Made by a program: the position numbers and the translations under genes
Assembly (NCBI RefSeq): GCF_000832125.1
Contig: NZ_JPRK01000002.1
Span: forward strand, 310,001-374,000
Length of the DNA: 64,000 nt
Source: Flavobacterium hibernum
GTDB taxonomy: Bacteria > Bacteroidota > Bacteroidia > Flavobacteriales > Flavobacteriaceae
Direction of reading: 5' to 3'
In this document: positions 1 through 8,066 of the stretch, piece after piece
Numbering within the stretch: position 1 is the stretch's first letter
Layout of the letters: each line of letters opens with the position of its first letter
Notes under the pieces: generated by a model
Told to the model about the DNA's origin: nothing
Seen by the model: only the letters and a program-made list of their open reading frames with translations
The model's database searches: none

Positions 1-48
1 AAAAATAATATGAATACAGTAAAAGTGTATAATGAATTATAAAAATAA

Positions 49-330
49 ATGATGAGTGATGATGTAGTAACAAAAGAAGATTTAAAACAGTTTAGTCTTC
101 TTTTATTGGATAAAATAGAAAGCCTTTTAGAGAAATCTAGTTTTGTAAAAAGCGAGACAAATGATCCTGAATGGATTAAAAGTAAGTCAGTGAGAAAATT
201 ACTTGATATTTCAGCTGGTTCGGTTCAGAATCTTAGAACTACTCAAAAAGTGCGTTTTAAGAAAGTGCTTGGTTCGTATTATTATAATAGAGTGGATCTT
301 GAAAAACTTTTTACAGATGAAAAAAGATAG
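49..330 (+). CDS. Small helix-turn-helix protein of a mobile element
   Basis: A 93-residue protein with an acidic N-terminal half (about 1-40) and a C-terminal half that looks like an excisionase/MerR-type winged HTH: residues about 43-90 run WIKSKSVRKLLDIS, then a loop, then YYYNRVDLEKLF. This layout (switch helix, then a YxxxDLEKL motif) is typical of the short HTH_17-type proteins beside integrases in Bacteroidota elements. It overlaps the next ORF by 14 bases, so the two are probably translated together. The neighbouring recombinase and tRNA place it near the end of an integrated element. Its role, in excision or in regulation, is inferred. Confidence 0.7.
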   Translation: MMSDDVVTKEDLKQFSLLLLDKIESLLEKSSFVKSETNDPEWIKSKSVRKLLDISAGSVQNLRTTQKVRFKKVLGSYYYNRVDLEKLFTDEKR

Positions 331-637
331 TGGATTAAAACAAAGAAATATTATGAGTTACTTATCGATGTATATTGATGATCCCCAACTTAATGTCTGG
401 CATTTATCAATTTTGACAGCGATACTGGGGTTAGGGTATAGGCAGGGGCAGAGTAAGAGGATAAAAGTCAGTCGTAGCAAAATTATGGAGTTGTCGCACG
501 TGAACACGTTACCGACTTATCATAAGTATTTTAAACAGCTTCAGGATTTAGGATACATTAAGTACACTCCATCTTATCATCCCGGCTATAAAAGTGAAGT
601 AAAACTATGTAAGAAGAGGTTGTCTCTGAATATTTGA
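317..637 (+). CDS. Hypothetical mobile-element protein, winged-helix-like
   Basis: 106 residues from the ATG at 317. The frame is open back to 203, but that part lies under the preceding gene and is not needed. The middle and C-terminus (RSKIMELSHVNTLPTYHKYF, then LQDLGYIKYTPSYHP) read like a winged helix: a recognition helix followed by a short beta wing. This fits small replication or transfer-associated regulators of Bacteroidota elements, but I do not recognise a named family. The start overlaps the end of the upstream HTH gene, which indicates coupling. The last codons form the left arm of a terminator-like hairpin. Confidence 0.6.
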   Translation: MKKDSGLKQRNIMSYLSMYIDDPQLNVWHLSILTAILGLGYRQGQSKRIKVSRSKIMELSHVNTLPTYHKYFKQLQDLGYIKYTPSYHPGYKSEVKLCKKRLSLNI

Positions 638-652
638 GACAGCCTCTTTTAG
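614..652 (+). terminator. Hairpin terminator overlapping the end of the HTH-gene pair
   Basis: AAGAGGTTGTCTC (614-626) pairs with GAGACAGCCTCTT (636-648), with one G-U pair, and is followed by TTTTAG. The left arm encodes the last residues of the upstream ORF, whose stop codon is at 635-637. It lies between that gene and the convergent recombinase. Confidence 0.75.
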
Positions 653-678
653 TTTAGAATACACTTTGAAATTATTTA

Positions 679-1986
679 TCAAGAAGGAATGTTGTATTTC
701 TTTTTAATTGCCTGAATTTCTTTTTCCAGCCTGCTGAGAACTGCTAGGTCTGGCTTGGACATTTTGGATTCAGTTTTATTTAATTTCTTGTTCAGAATTG
801 ACATTTCACGTCCAATTGTTGCCTGCTCTGTTATCGCGTATGCTTCAGTCTGTTTTACTGATGCATGGCCTAGAAGTTCTTTAACTACGTTTATAGGAAC
901 GTTATTGTTAAGTGTGACAGTACTGCCAAATGTGCGCCGGGCTATGTGAGTATTAAGTGTAAATGGAAACCCACACAAGACCGCAACCTCTTTAAGGTAC
1001 TCATTCATTTTCTGATTCGATGAGACAGGCAATACAGATTTGCGCTGTATACATAACGGATGCTCTTTATATTTTTCAACTATTTGCAGTGCCTGAGGAA
1101 GAAGTGGTACATTGGTGGTGGAATTTGTTTTCTGTCTTTCAGACATAATCCATAAATTGCCGTCAATGCCCTCTTTTATATCCGTTTTCTTTAATTGATA
1201 AGCATCGATGTAGGCCAGTCCAGTGTAGCACTGGAAGACAAAAACATCCCTTACGACATTGAGCCTGTCCGTTGTGAAATAATGCCTTTCTAGTTCATGC
1301 AATTCCTGAGCGGTGAGTGGTTTTTTTACCAGTTTTGTTTTACGTCCTTTAAAGTTCTTAAAAGGATCTTTAGTGATTAATTCCTTATCGATCGCGCGGA
1401 TGACAATCTTTTTGAAATTTGCAATGTATTTAAGGGTGGTGTTATTACTGCAGTCGCGCACGGTTCTAAGGTAAAACTCAAAATCCTTAACAAACTCGAG
1501 ATTCAAATCCGCAAATTCAAGGTCATCTTTTTTAAGTTTGAATTTGATAAAAGCGGTTAAATGGTTTTTAGTGATTGTAAATCTGTCAAGAGTACCTTTT
1601 GCATAGCCTCTTCCAAGCAGCGCTTCCATTTCGTCATTATGCTTTTGAAATTCTTCCAGCACCTTAATCTTAGGTGCTGATCTTCCCAGAACCTCGTCCA
1701 TAATTTTCTCAGCGGTTATAAATTTGCCGCTGTACATCATTTCGGTTTTGATTTCATTGATTTTTAAAGTCAGGGAATCCAAAAAGAAGTTTATCGACTT
1801 TGCATCTTCCTTTGACCCGACTGCTCTTTCAAACCTTTGATCCCATCGTGTATTATCCCATTTTCTTTTAGTTGAACTTTCCTTACGGATACCGTCAACA
1901 GTGATTCTGAAATATACGATCCATTCTTTACTTTCTATTTTGGGTCTTTTTAAAAAGAATCCCAAACCAAAACTGCTTTCCAACAT
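679..1986 (-). CDS. Tyrosine recombinase / site-specific integrase (Bacteroidota type)
   Basis: 435 residues, the usual size for Bacteroidota conjugative or mobilisable element integrases. The order is an arm-DNA-binding domain (about 1-95), a SAM-like core-binding domain (about 105-210) and a catalytic domain (about 225-410). Visible active-site elements are a candidate Lys in ERQKTNSTTNVPL, HIARRTF (HxxR), ELLGHASVKQT (His) and TEAYA (Tyr nucleophile). The position of the first catalytic arginine reads CYTGLAYID, so Arg I is replaced by Ala. IntDOT of CTnDOT also lacks Arg I, so the enzyme may still be active. It lies about 290 bases from the 3' end of tRNA-Tyr, the expected place for an integrase using that tRNA as target. 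Confidence 0.93.
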   Translation of the reverse strand: MLESSFGLGFFLKRPKIESKEWIVYFRITVDGIRKESSTKRKWDNTRWDQRFERAVGSKEDAKSINFFLDSLTLKINEIKTEMMYSGKFITAEKIMDEVLGRSAPKIKVLEEFQKHNDEMEALLGRGYAKGTLDRFTITKNHLTAFIKFKLKKDDLEFADLNLEFVKDFEFYLRTVRDCSNNTTLKYIANFKKIVIRAIDKELITKDPFKNFKGRKTKLVKKPLTAQELHELERHYFTTDRLNVVRDVFVFQCYTGLAYIDAYQLKKTDIKEGIDGNLWIMSERQKTNSTTNVPLLPQALQIVEKYKEHPLCIQRKSVLPVSSNQKMNEYLKEVAVLCGFPFTLNTHIARRTFGSTVTLNNNVPINVVKELLGHASVKQTEAYAITEQATIGREMSILNKKLNKTESKMSKPDLAVLSRLEKEIQAIKKKYNIPS

Positions 1987-2276
1987 AATCCTACTTTTTA
2001 AATTAATAAATGTAGAATAATATTACTGCCAAATCAAGTCGTTAACCTCGTTAACCCCTGTATTATAAGGGATTTTTGCGGTTTCTGGTGCACTTTTCTG
2101 CGTGCCTGAAAGTGCACCGATTCTGCACCTTTAATTTTGTGAGCTTTTATAAATATTGAAAAAGGTCTAAAACGAAAAAAACCTGCAAATAGTTGAATTT
2201 ACAGGTCTTCAGACATTTTTTATGGCTTTTTGAAAAGATTGAAAACTTTAAGTTTTCAGGCTTTTCGGCCTTTCCG
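1987..2276. other. Integrase-tRNA spacer with paired repeats; candidate att region
   Basis: No gene. It holds two copies of GTTAAC (2041-2046 and 2050-2055), an inverted repeat GGTGCACTTT (2087-2096) / AAAGTGCACC (2109-2118), and near the tRNA a palindrome GAAAACTTTAAGTTTTC (2241-2257), which probably serves as terminator of the leftward tRNA transcript. The repeats next to the recombinase start could be arm-type recombinase sites or an operator. The crossover core itself should lie at the tRNA 3' end (about 2277-2305). The second att copy is outside the window, so this cannot be confirmed here. Confidence 0.45.
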
Positions 2277-2357
2277 TGGGGAGAGCAGGATTCGAACCTG
2301 CGAAGTTTTCACAGCAGATTTACAGTCTGCCCTCGTTGGCCGCTTGAGTATCTCCCC
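2277..2357 (-). tRNA. tRNA-Tyr (anticodon GTA)
   Basis: On the minus strand the gene begins GGGGAGA at 2357 and its acceptor closes with TCTCCCC (2278-2284) plus discriminator A at 2277. The anticodon arm GCAGA-CTGTAAA-TCTGC gives GTA at complement(2321..2323), that is tyrosine. A long variable arm and the T-arm GCAGG-TTCGAAT-CCTGC follow, as expected for a class II tRNA. CCA is not encoded. The 3' end points to the integrase and so is the likely insertion site of the element on the left. Confidence 0.96.
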
Positions 2358-2827
2358 GATCTCAGCGTAAGTGCGCTTTGTTGTTCTAAGCGGTTGCAAA
2401 TATAGGAACGTTTTTCATGTTTACAAACAAAAAAACAGATTAATTTAAAGTTATTTTAAAGTTGTTTTTTAATTCATTGGAATTGAATAAAATAAAAAAT
2501 ATCGATATAGGAAGTTTTTTAGTATCGCTTTTAAAAGTAGGATTATTTTTATAGTTGTTTAGCGAGGCTAATTCCAATTTTAAATCTAAAAGCCTGAAGA
2601 TTTTTTTTTTGATGAATTAAGAATAAAAATTATTAAAAACAATCAAAATAATATTCTTTATTAAGTTAGGTTTTTTGCTAATAATGAAACGACGTCATTT
2701 TCTCTTATAAGAGTATAAAACGAATTTTTAGCGGAGTAAGTAATAATAAACTGGTTAAGTGTCAATTGTACTTTTTTTTTTACTTTACGTGGCTCTGTTT
2801 TGGCTTCCTTTAAGTTATTGTATAAAA
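2358..2827. other. AT-rich intergenic region, no gene seen
   Basis: About 470 bases between the tRNA-Tyr 5' end and the terminator of the thioredoxin-like gene. Many stops in all frames and long A/T runs. The tRNA promoter must lie in its left part. I see no convincing ORF, no strong hairpin and no dispersed repeat. Confidence 0.5.
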
Positions 2828-2830
2828 CAA

Positions 2831-2855
2831 AAAAATCTCCACTAGGGAGATTTTT
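2831..2855 (-). terminator. Rho-independent terminator of the TlpA-like gene
   Basis: AAAAATCTCC (2831-2840) and GGAGATTTTT (2846-2855) pair perfectly around the 5-base loop ACTAG. Read on the minus strand it ends in a U-tract about 20 bases after the stop codon of the thioredoxin-like frame at 2877. The terminator therefore sits after the full-length frame, not after the premature TGA. Confidence 0.85.
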
Positions 2856-2876
2856 TTATTTTATTCTGAATATGGA

Positions 2877-4043
2877 TTATTTAGCTAAAAGCTCTAATAT
2901 TTTTGCTCTCAATTCAGGACCTCTTAAGTCTTGAGCAACTACTTTTCCTGATGCATCAAGAATAAAAGTTGCTGGAATAGATTCTACTCCGTATTGTTTA
3001 GCAATTGGTTCTTCCCAGAATTTCAAATTAGAAACATGTGTCCAAGTTAAACCATCTTTTGCAATTGCTTCTTTCCATTTGCTCGCGTCTTTATCTAAAG
3101 AAACTCCAATGATATTTAAACCTTTTGAATGAAGCTCTTTATAGATAGCTACAACATTAGGATTTTCTTTTCTGCATGGTCCACACCATGAAGCCCAAAA
3201 ATCTACGATAGTTACTTTTCCTAAACTTTCTTTAAGTGAAACTACTTTTCCTTCTGGATTTGGAGCTGAAAACTCTGCTCTTCAGTTTGGGCTACCAACA
3301 GGAGGAGCTGTTGCACCAACTGCAGGCATTTTCAATTGACCAAGTTTAGTTTTAATTTCTTTACCAGGAGTACTGTTTTTTAAAGACTCGTCTAAAGAGT
3401 TGTATAAAGCTTCTGCTTTTTTAACGTCAGTACTTGGGTCATTAACCATACTTTGGATAATTAAAGCAGAGATATATGCTTTTGGGTGACTTTCAGCGTA
3501 AGCTAAATATTTCTTTTTAGAATTAGCTTGAACTTCAGTTTGAAGAGTCATGTATTGTTTCATCAAACCGTTGATAGTTGCAGTATCTTGAGCTTGTTGA
3601 GCTTGTTGCATTTTTTGAGTATTTTTCTTTTGAAAATCAACTAAACTTTTTTGAGTTTTAGTCATATCCTCGTTGAATTTTGTGTACTCATCATTATTGT
3701 AAGTTCCAGAAATTTTAGATTTGTGGATACTATCTTTATCAATAGCAACTTTAATTTCTCCAGTTTCTAATATAAATGGAATTGGTCCATTTGCACCTTG
3801 AAGAATTAAAGTATGAAAAGCTGGCTCAGTTACTTTACCTTTTATTTCAAATTTTCCGTTTTCAACTTTTACTGTGTCAAGAGCTAATGGCATTTTTGTA
3901 GTTGGGTCTTGACCTTGAAGAATGATAGTTTTTCCGTTTTCAATTCCAGTTGCAGTACCAGTAATTAGGTATTCTCCGTCTTTAACTTTGCTGCATGAAA
4001 TAATCGCTACAGAAGCAGTTAGTAAAAAAAGTATTTTTTTCAT
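2877..4043 (-). pseudogene. TlpA/DUF4369 thioredoxin-like lipoprotein, interrupted by an in-frame TGA
   Basis: The frame from ATG 4043 to TAA 2877 is 389 codons with one internal stop, TGA at complement(3282..3284), codon 254. Codons 1-253 give a lipoprotein signal (lipobox near IISC), a DUF4369-like beta domain (about 20-125), a Q/K-rich helical middle and a linker. Codons 255-388, in the same frame, give a complete thioredoxin fold: VTIVDFWASWCGPC with the CGPC redox pair at 287-290, cis-Pro in ESIPATF, and a normal C-terminus. The family is a periplasmic thiol-disulfide oxidoreductase of about 370-390 residues. The second half has no Met start, so as written the cell would make a truncated protein without active site. 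The codons around the stop (PVGSPN, stop, RA) look like extra linker when set against the usual VGATAPxFSAPNPEGK pattern. Causes could be a real nonsense change or small insertion, or a sequence error. Confidence 0.8.
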
Positions 4044-4252
4044 TATAAAAAATTAATTAGTTAATTGATTTGTGCAACAAAAGTATCTAAAATTATAAAA
4101 CATCAACAATTTTGTAACCTAAAATTTTGTTATAGTTTTTTAAGTTATAATTCGCATGTAATCAATGTGTTTGCTAGGTTTATTTAGTTTAAAACTCTTA
4201 AATATATTGTTATAATGAATTTAAATAGATAATTTTTTAATTTTTGAGCATA

Positions 4253-4283
4253 AAAAAAGCACTCTAGCGATAGAGTGCTTTTG
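4253..4283 (-). terminator. Terminator after the J-domain/KTSC gene
   Basis: AAGCACTCTA (4257-4266), loop GCGA, TAGAGTGCTT (4271-4280). The arms pair perfectly, and the minus-strand reading ends in a seven-T run. It is about 20 bases beyond the stop of the gene at 4303. Confidence 0.9.
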
Positions 4284-4302
4284 TAAATATTTTTGAATAA
4301 AT

Positions 4303-4743
4303 CTATTCTTGATTTGTTTTCTTTCTCCAAGTAAAAGAGTTCAAAATGTGTCTTTTTGCGAATCTTCCAGGAGAATCAGCATTTACCATTTTCACGTAAG
4401 TAGCTTTAGGAACACTAATGTATTCGTAAACGCTTCCGTTAGAAAAATCGATAATTAAACGACCTTCAACAAATTTATAATCAGTAATTGATGAAGTTGC
4501 GATAGTTTCAGTATATTCAGGTAAGTTTGCTTTAATCGTTTCAGGATTAATGCTTACCAAAAAGTGATAAGCTTCGATGATAGCTTTACTTTTTTCTTCT
4601 GCTTCTTTTAAACCAGCGTCATCACCTTGAAATTTATCAGGATGAGATTCTTTCATCGCATTACGATAGATTGTTTTTAAATCTTTTAATTCAGCAGTTT
4701 TGTCTACGTTTAGTAACTTGCGGTATTCAACTATTTTTTTCAT
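4303..4743 (-). CDS. J-domain-like protein with C-terminal KTSC domain
   Basis: 146 residues. Residues 5-65 form a J-like domain with the diagnostic HPD at 34-36 and the flanking helices YRNAMKES and AIIEAYHFLVSINPET. Residues about 75-138 (TSSITDYKFVEGRLIIDFSNGSVYEY, then SPGRFAKRHI) match the KTSC fold named after lysyl-tRNA synthetase-associated short domains. The J motif suggests an Hsp70 (DnaK) partner, and the KTSC part may bind nucleic acid; both roles are inferred from the families. The gene stands alone with its own terminator. No signal peptide, so it is cytoplasmic. Confidence 0.85.
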   Translation of the reverse strand: MKKIVEYRKLLNVDKTAELKDLKTIYRNAMKESHPDKFQGDDAGLKEAEEKSKAIIEAYHFLVSINPETIKANLPEYTETIATSSITDYKFVEGRLIIDFSNGSVYEYISVPKATYVKMVNADSPGRFAKRHILNSFTWRKKTNQE

Positions 4744-5096
4744 AAATAAAGGTAACTACTTGTCTATTAGTTTGAAATTGAAATTAATTGTTCAAAAAGA
4801 CAAATTTTTTGCAAAGGTACACTTTTTTTTAACTTTTTAGTTTTGATCGAAAAAATATTCATAAAAAGTTATTTGTTAAATGTTTGATGCGAGAAGTAAA
4901 ATGTAATACGAAATGGTTTTTACCGCAAAGAGCGCGAAGTTATATAATTTATTGGGTTTTAATAAAAACGCAATCCCGAAGCCTCGGGACGCAAAGCTTT
5001 GTGTTGATTAGCTTTGCGAACTCTGTGTTTTCTCAATATAATATTTAGTATAATTCTTAGCGAGCTTTGCGGTAAAAATCTCATCTTAACCTAATG
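4744..5096. repeat. Intergenic inverted repeat of the ACCGCAAAG family
   Basis: No gene. Left arm TTTTTACCGCAAAGAGCGCG begins near 4916, and a matching right arm with GAGCTTTGCGGTAAAAATC lies at about 5059-5082. Between them is a second pair (CCCGAAGCCTCGGG near 4975-4988, and CAAAGCTTTGTG near 4993). The same ACCGCAAAG sequence forms a perfect hairpin at 10630-10701. Confidence 0.65.
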
Positions 5097-5348
5097 CTAT
5101 TTATCCTCAGGTTTTTGATTCGCTTTATGAAAGTTTTTCGATTTCTTCGGGTATTTATCATAACTAATATCGCTTGGGTTTTCTATCACAGATTTAATAG
5201 TAATTAAGTCACCTACGACATGATTAGCTTGTACCATTTTATAGTCTAAAAGGTAAGCTCCACAAAAATAATTATTGTTTTCATCTTTTTCTATGATGCC
5301 GGTATAAACCCCTTTTTGCAACATTTTTTCTTGTGAATCTTTAGACAT
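5097..5348 (-). CDS. Hypothetical protein, 83 residues
   Basis: A small soluble protein without signal peptide or membrane segment. The middle (VYTGIIEKDENNNYFCGAYL and VGDLITIKSVI) looks like a small beta-barrel, and the last 25 residues are lysine-rich. I do not recognise a family. It is transcribed leftward into the ACCGCAAAG inverted repeat and is divergent from the gene at 5436, sharing about 85 bases of promoter region. Confidence 0.6.
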   Translation of the reverse strand: MSKDSQEKMLQKGVYTGIIEKDENNNYFCGAYLLDYKMVQANHVVGDLITIKSVIENPSDISYDKYPKKSKNFHKANQKPEDK

Positions 5349-5435
5349 GGCTTTTTTATTTTAAAATTGAAGTTGCAAAGTTAATCAATTTATGTTTGTT
5401 TTAGGGAGTTCTTGACAATCTCAGTATATTTGCAC

Positions 5436-5978
5436 ATGCAAAAAAACTTCAAGCCACATCCTAATTCGTTTAAAAATACCTTTTGCGTATTTAATGAAGT
5501 GCTTTCAAATGAAATAGAAGGTTTAAAGAAACAGTTTGAAAGTAAAGCCGGAAGTGCCTATTATTACACCGAATCTGGTATGTATCGAGTTTCGAATCAT
5601 TGGGGAAGATTAGCAAACAGCAAATGGCGTTTGATTGCGATGGAACCGGAAACACCATCGAAAACCAAAATAGGTTTTGCAAGATGGAATGAATTTTATC
5701 CTGATAATGCTGAAGAGAAGTTGTATTATATTGATGTAAATTATGATAAAAATACAGTGACTTATCAGCATAAAAAAAATCCTGAGTTCGACAATAAAGC
5801 AATACTGAGAACTAGTTTTGAAACGACAAAAAAAATTAAACAAATTAGAAATCTGCAACAATTAACTTCTTGGGCAAAGCATTTTGATTATGAAAGTATA
5901 GATGATTTACGAAAACAAATCATAACCGAATTGATTTTTACCGAGAAAACTTTAGACGAAATAAAAAGAGAAATATAA
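5436..5978 (+). CDS. Hypothetical protein, 180 residues
   Basis: The ATG at 5436 was chosen over a TTG 24 bases upstream because the TATATTTG at 5425-5432 is a Bacteroidota -7 promoter box and would otherwise lie inside the gene. The box ends 3 bases before the ATG, so the message would have almost no leader. The protein is mixed alpha/beta with aromatic-rich strands (WGRLANSKWRLIAME, KLYYIDVNYDKNTVTY) and a helical C-terminus. I do not recognise the family. Its stop codon overlaps the next start (TAATG), so the following 48-codon gene is coupled to it. Confidence 0.7.
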   Translation: MQKNFKPHPNSFKNTFCVFNEVLSNEIEGLKKQFESKAGSAYYYTESGMYRVSNHWGRLANSKWRLIAMEPETPSKTKIGFARWNEFYPDNAEEKLYYIDVNYDKNTVTYQHKKNPEFDNKAILRTSFETTKKIKQIRNLQQLTSWAKHFDYESIDDLRKQIITELIFTEKTLDEIKREI

Positions 5979-6124
5979 TGGGACGCAACAACGAAAGGAA
6001 TATCAAAAAGCACAATGACAAATTGCACAAAGCCCAGAATAAAGTGAAACAGGCTGAAATTGCAAGAAAAGAAAAGCTAAAAGAAATTATTAAAAAATTC
6101 AACGAAGACAAAAAAGAAGAATAG
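5978..6124 (+). CDS. Very small basic coiled-coil protein, 48 residues
   Basis: The ATG at 5978 shares its A with the stop of the upstream gene (TAATG), a clear sign of translational coupling. The product starts MGRNNERNIKKHNDKLHKAQ and is nearly all charged or helical, with many Lys and Glu in heptad-like spacing and no hydrophobic segment. It could bind RNA or a partner protein; the function is not known to me. An ORF this short and compositionally biased could be chance, but the overlap argues for a real gene. Confidence 0.5.
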   Translation: MGRNNERNIKKHNDKLHKAQNKVKQAEIARKEKLKEIIKKFNEDKKEE

Positions 6125-6129
6125 AAAAT

Positions 6130-6231
6130 GTTTTGCCTCGAATTTCACGAATTAGCACGAATTATTTTTTTTAAAATTTTGTGTTCAATACAAATTAAAA
6201 TTAGTGCAATTCGTGCAATTCGTGGCGAAAA
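6130..6231. repeat. Inverted repeat with TTCGTG words
   Basis: Between the 48-codon gene and the next gene, TTTGCCTCGAATTTCACGAA and ATTAGCACGAATTA (6132-6164) face ATTAGTGCAATTCGTG and CAATTCGTGGCGAAA (about 6199-6230). The arms are imperfectly complementary over about 33 bases around a T-rich centre. It is one of several intergenic inverted-repeat families in the window. Confidence 0.65.
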
Positions 6232-6243
6232 AAATATATAAAT

Positions 6244-6471
6244 ATGAAATTTGAAAATTTAAAAGCAAGTGTGCAGGAAATTATAGACCTAATTGCTGCA
6301 AAAAACGATAGAGAAGCCAATAACAAATTGCTCGAAGTAAATGAAACTTTAGACGAAATGTTAGATCATGCAGAAGAAGACGAAGACTTAAGAGAAATAA
6401 GCAGATATCAGGTTTTATTGAATCAATTGCATGTTAAGATTAACGGCGAAGAGCAAGTTGATGGAGAATAA
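6244..6471 (+). CDS. Small acidic helical protein, 75 residues
   Basis: A fully helical, strongly acidic protein (NETLDEMLDHAEEDEDLREISRYQVLLNQL) without signal or membrane segment. It overlaps the start of the YchJ-like gene by 11 bases, so the two are coupled. I do not recognise a named family. Acidic helical proteins of this size can be protein-binding adaptors, but nothing here shows a partner. Confidence 0.65.
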   Translation: MKFENLKASVQEIIDLIAAKNDREANNKLLEVNETLDEMLDHAEEDEDLREISRYQVLLNQLHVKINGEEQVDGE

Positions 6472-6841
6472 AAAATGCTTTTGTGATACAGGATTGTTAT
6501 TTGATAATTGCTGTGGATTATATCTGCAAAACAATCAAAAAGCACCAACAGCATTGGCATTGATGCGTTCTCGTTACGCTGCTTACGCAACCCATAATGG
6601 TGATTATTTGTTAGAAACAACTCATGTTTCGGAAAGGCAATATTACTCGAAAGCCGAAATTTTAAAATGGGCTATTTCTAACAAATGGCAAAAATTGGAA
6701 ATTTTAAGTTTTACTGAAAATACTGTTGAGTTTAAAGCCTATTTTTTAGATGCTAATCAAAAACCACAGACACATTACGAGTTTTCTACTTTTAAATTCG
6801 AAAACGGCGCTTGGTTTTACCTTGATGGAAAGTTTGAATAA
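6461..6841 (+). CDS. YchJ/SEC-C-like metal-binding protein
   Basis: 126 residues from the ATG at 6461, inside the end of the preceding gene. The frame is open 30 bases further upstream, but MENKKCFCDTG matches the family start. The N-terminus CFCDTGLLFDNCCG is a SEC-C-type CxC...CC zinc motif. The rest (ALMRSRYAAYATHNGDYLLETTH, then an NTF2-like fold ending GAWFYLDGKFE) is typical of YchJ (UPF0225). The biochemical role of the family is not established. Coupled to the acidic helical protein upstream. Confidence 0.85.
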   Translation: MENKKCFCDTGLLFDNCCGLYLQNNQKAPTALALMRSRYAAYATHNGDYLLETTHVSERQYYSKAEILKWAISNKWQKLEILSFTENTVEFKAYFLDANQKPQTHYEFSTFKFENGAWFYLDGKFE

Positions 6842-6947
6842 TTGATAAAATTATAAGGGAATTCAACCTATTTTGTTTTAATACTTTAACTAAAAATTAA
6901 TAAACGTTTCTTTTTTCATAATTCTAAAATAGCGTAATTTTAGAATT

Positions 6948-8066
6948 ATGAAAAATGAATTTAAAAAAGGTTTTTATTTTAAGACGTACGAAGCCCCATT
7001 TCAGTCTCCGTTTGAAAAACTTTTTGGCATTTTCAAAGAGTTAATCACCCATACTTCGGGCGATTTTGATGAAGCTATAGACTGGCTTCGGGAGTTGGAT
7101 AAAGAATACAAACTTACCGACGAAAACTACGCAATCGATGATTTTATCGAAGATTTAAAAAAGAAAGGTTACATAAAAGACGAGGTTAAAGAAGATGGAA
7201 CTGGAGGTTTTGGAATCACTGCTAAAACAGAACGCGCTATCAGACAACAAGCCTTAGATCAGATTTTTGGAAATTTAAAGCGTTCCGGAACAGGAAATCA
7301 CAAAACCAAACATGCCGGAAATGGCGACGAACATACTGGAGAATTTCGTGAATTTAATTTTGGAGATGGTTTAGAGCGTATTTCGTTAACAGAAAGTCTT
7401 CGAAATGCTCAAATTAATAATGGTGTTGAAAGTTTCATGCTGACCGAAAATGATTTGGTTGTCGAGGAAACACAATACAAAGCCCAAATGAGTACGGTTT
7501 TGATGATCGATATTAGCCACAGCATGATTTTATACGGCGAAGACAGAATCACGCCTGCAAAAAAAGTGGCAATGGCGCTGGCAGAATTAATCACAACCCG
7601 TTATCCAAAAGATACGCTTGATATTTTGGTTTTTGGAAACGATGCCTGGACAATTCCCATTAAAGATTTACCGTATTTGCAAGTTGGACCATATCATACC
7701 AATACAGTTGCGGGATTGCAATTAGCAATGGACATTTTGCGTAGAAAGCGAAACACCAACAAGCAAATCTTCATGATTACTGACGGAAAACCTAGTTGCG
7801 TTCGCGAACGTGATGGTTCCTATTATATGAATAGTAACGGACTGGACGAATATATTGTAGATAAATGTTATACGCAGGCGCAACAAGCAAGAAAATTACA
7901 TATTCCGATTACAACTTTTATGATTGCAAATGATCCATATTTGCAGCGTTTTGTGAATCATTTTACGGAAGCAAATCAGGGAAAAGCATTTTACACAGGA
8001 CTTAAAGGTTTGGGCGAAATGATTTTTGAAGATTATGAAACGAATAGGAAGAAAAGGGTTCGTTAA
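6948..8066 (+). CDS. VWA (von Willebrand factor A) domain protein, partner of the AAA ATPase
   Basis: 372 residues, no signal peptide. Residues about 1-170 are an alpha-helical, charged N-terminal region. Residues about 180-350 are a VWA domain with a complete metal-ion-dependent adhesion site: DISHS at 188-192, a downstream Thr in YHTNTVAGL and the Asp of ITDGKPS at 279. It is followed by a MoxR/chelatase-type AAA gene 150 bases downstream. Such pairs work as an ATPase ring with a VWA adaptor that inserts metal or remodels a client, as in Mg-chelatase and MoxR/RavA-ViaA systems. The client is unknown here. Confidence 0.87.
   Translation: MKNEFKKGFYFKTYEAPFQSPFEKLFGIFKELITHTSGDFDEAIDWLRELDKEYKLTDENYAIDDFIEDLKKKGYIKDEVKEDGTGGFGITAKTERAIRQQALDQIFGNLKRSGTGNHKTKHAGNGDEHTGEFREFNFGDGLERISLTESLRNAQINNGVESFMLTENDLVVEETQYKAQMSTVLMIDISHSMILYGEDRITPAKKVAMALAELITTRYPKDTLDILVFGNDAWTIPIKDLPYLQVGPYHTNTVAGLQLAMDILRRKRNTNKQIFMITDGKPSCVRERDGSYYMNSNGLDEYIVDKCYTQAQQARKLHIPITTFMIANDPYLQRFVNHFTEANQGKAFYTGLKGLGEMIFEDYETNRKKRVR

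Noticed and set aside
2193..2405. 70-codon frame on the plus strand
   Set aside because: It is the complement of tRNA-Tyr (GEQDSNLRSF is the well-known false translation of a tRNA) plus its flanks.
3282..3284. TGA read as selenocysteine
   Set aside because: No selenocysteine-type active-site context (it is in a linker) and no SECIS-like hairpin was recognised after it; a nonsense change is simpler.
5412..5435. TTG start for the gene at 5436
   Set aside because: The -7 promoter box (5425-5432) would lie inside the coding part.
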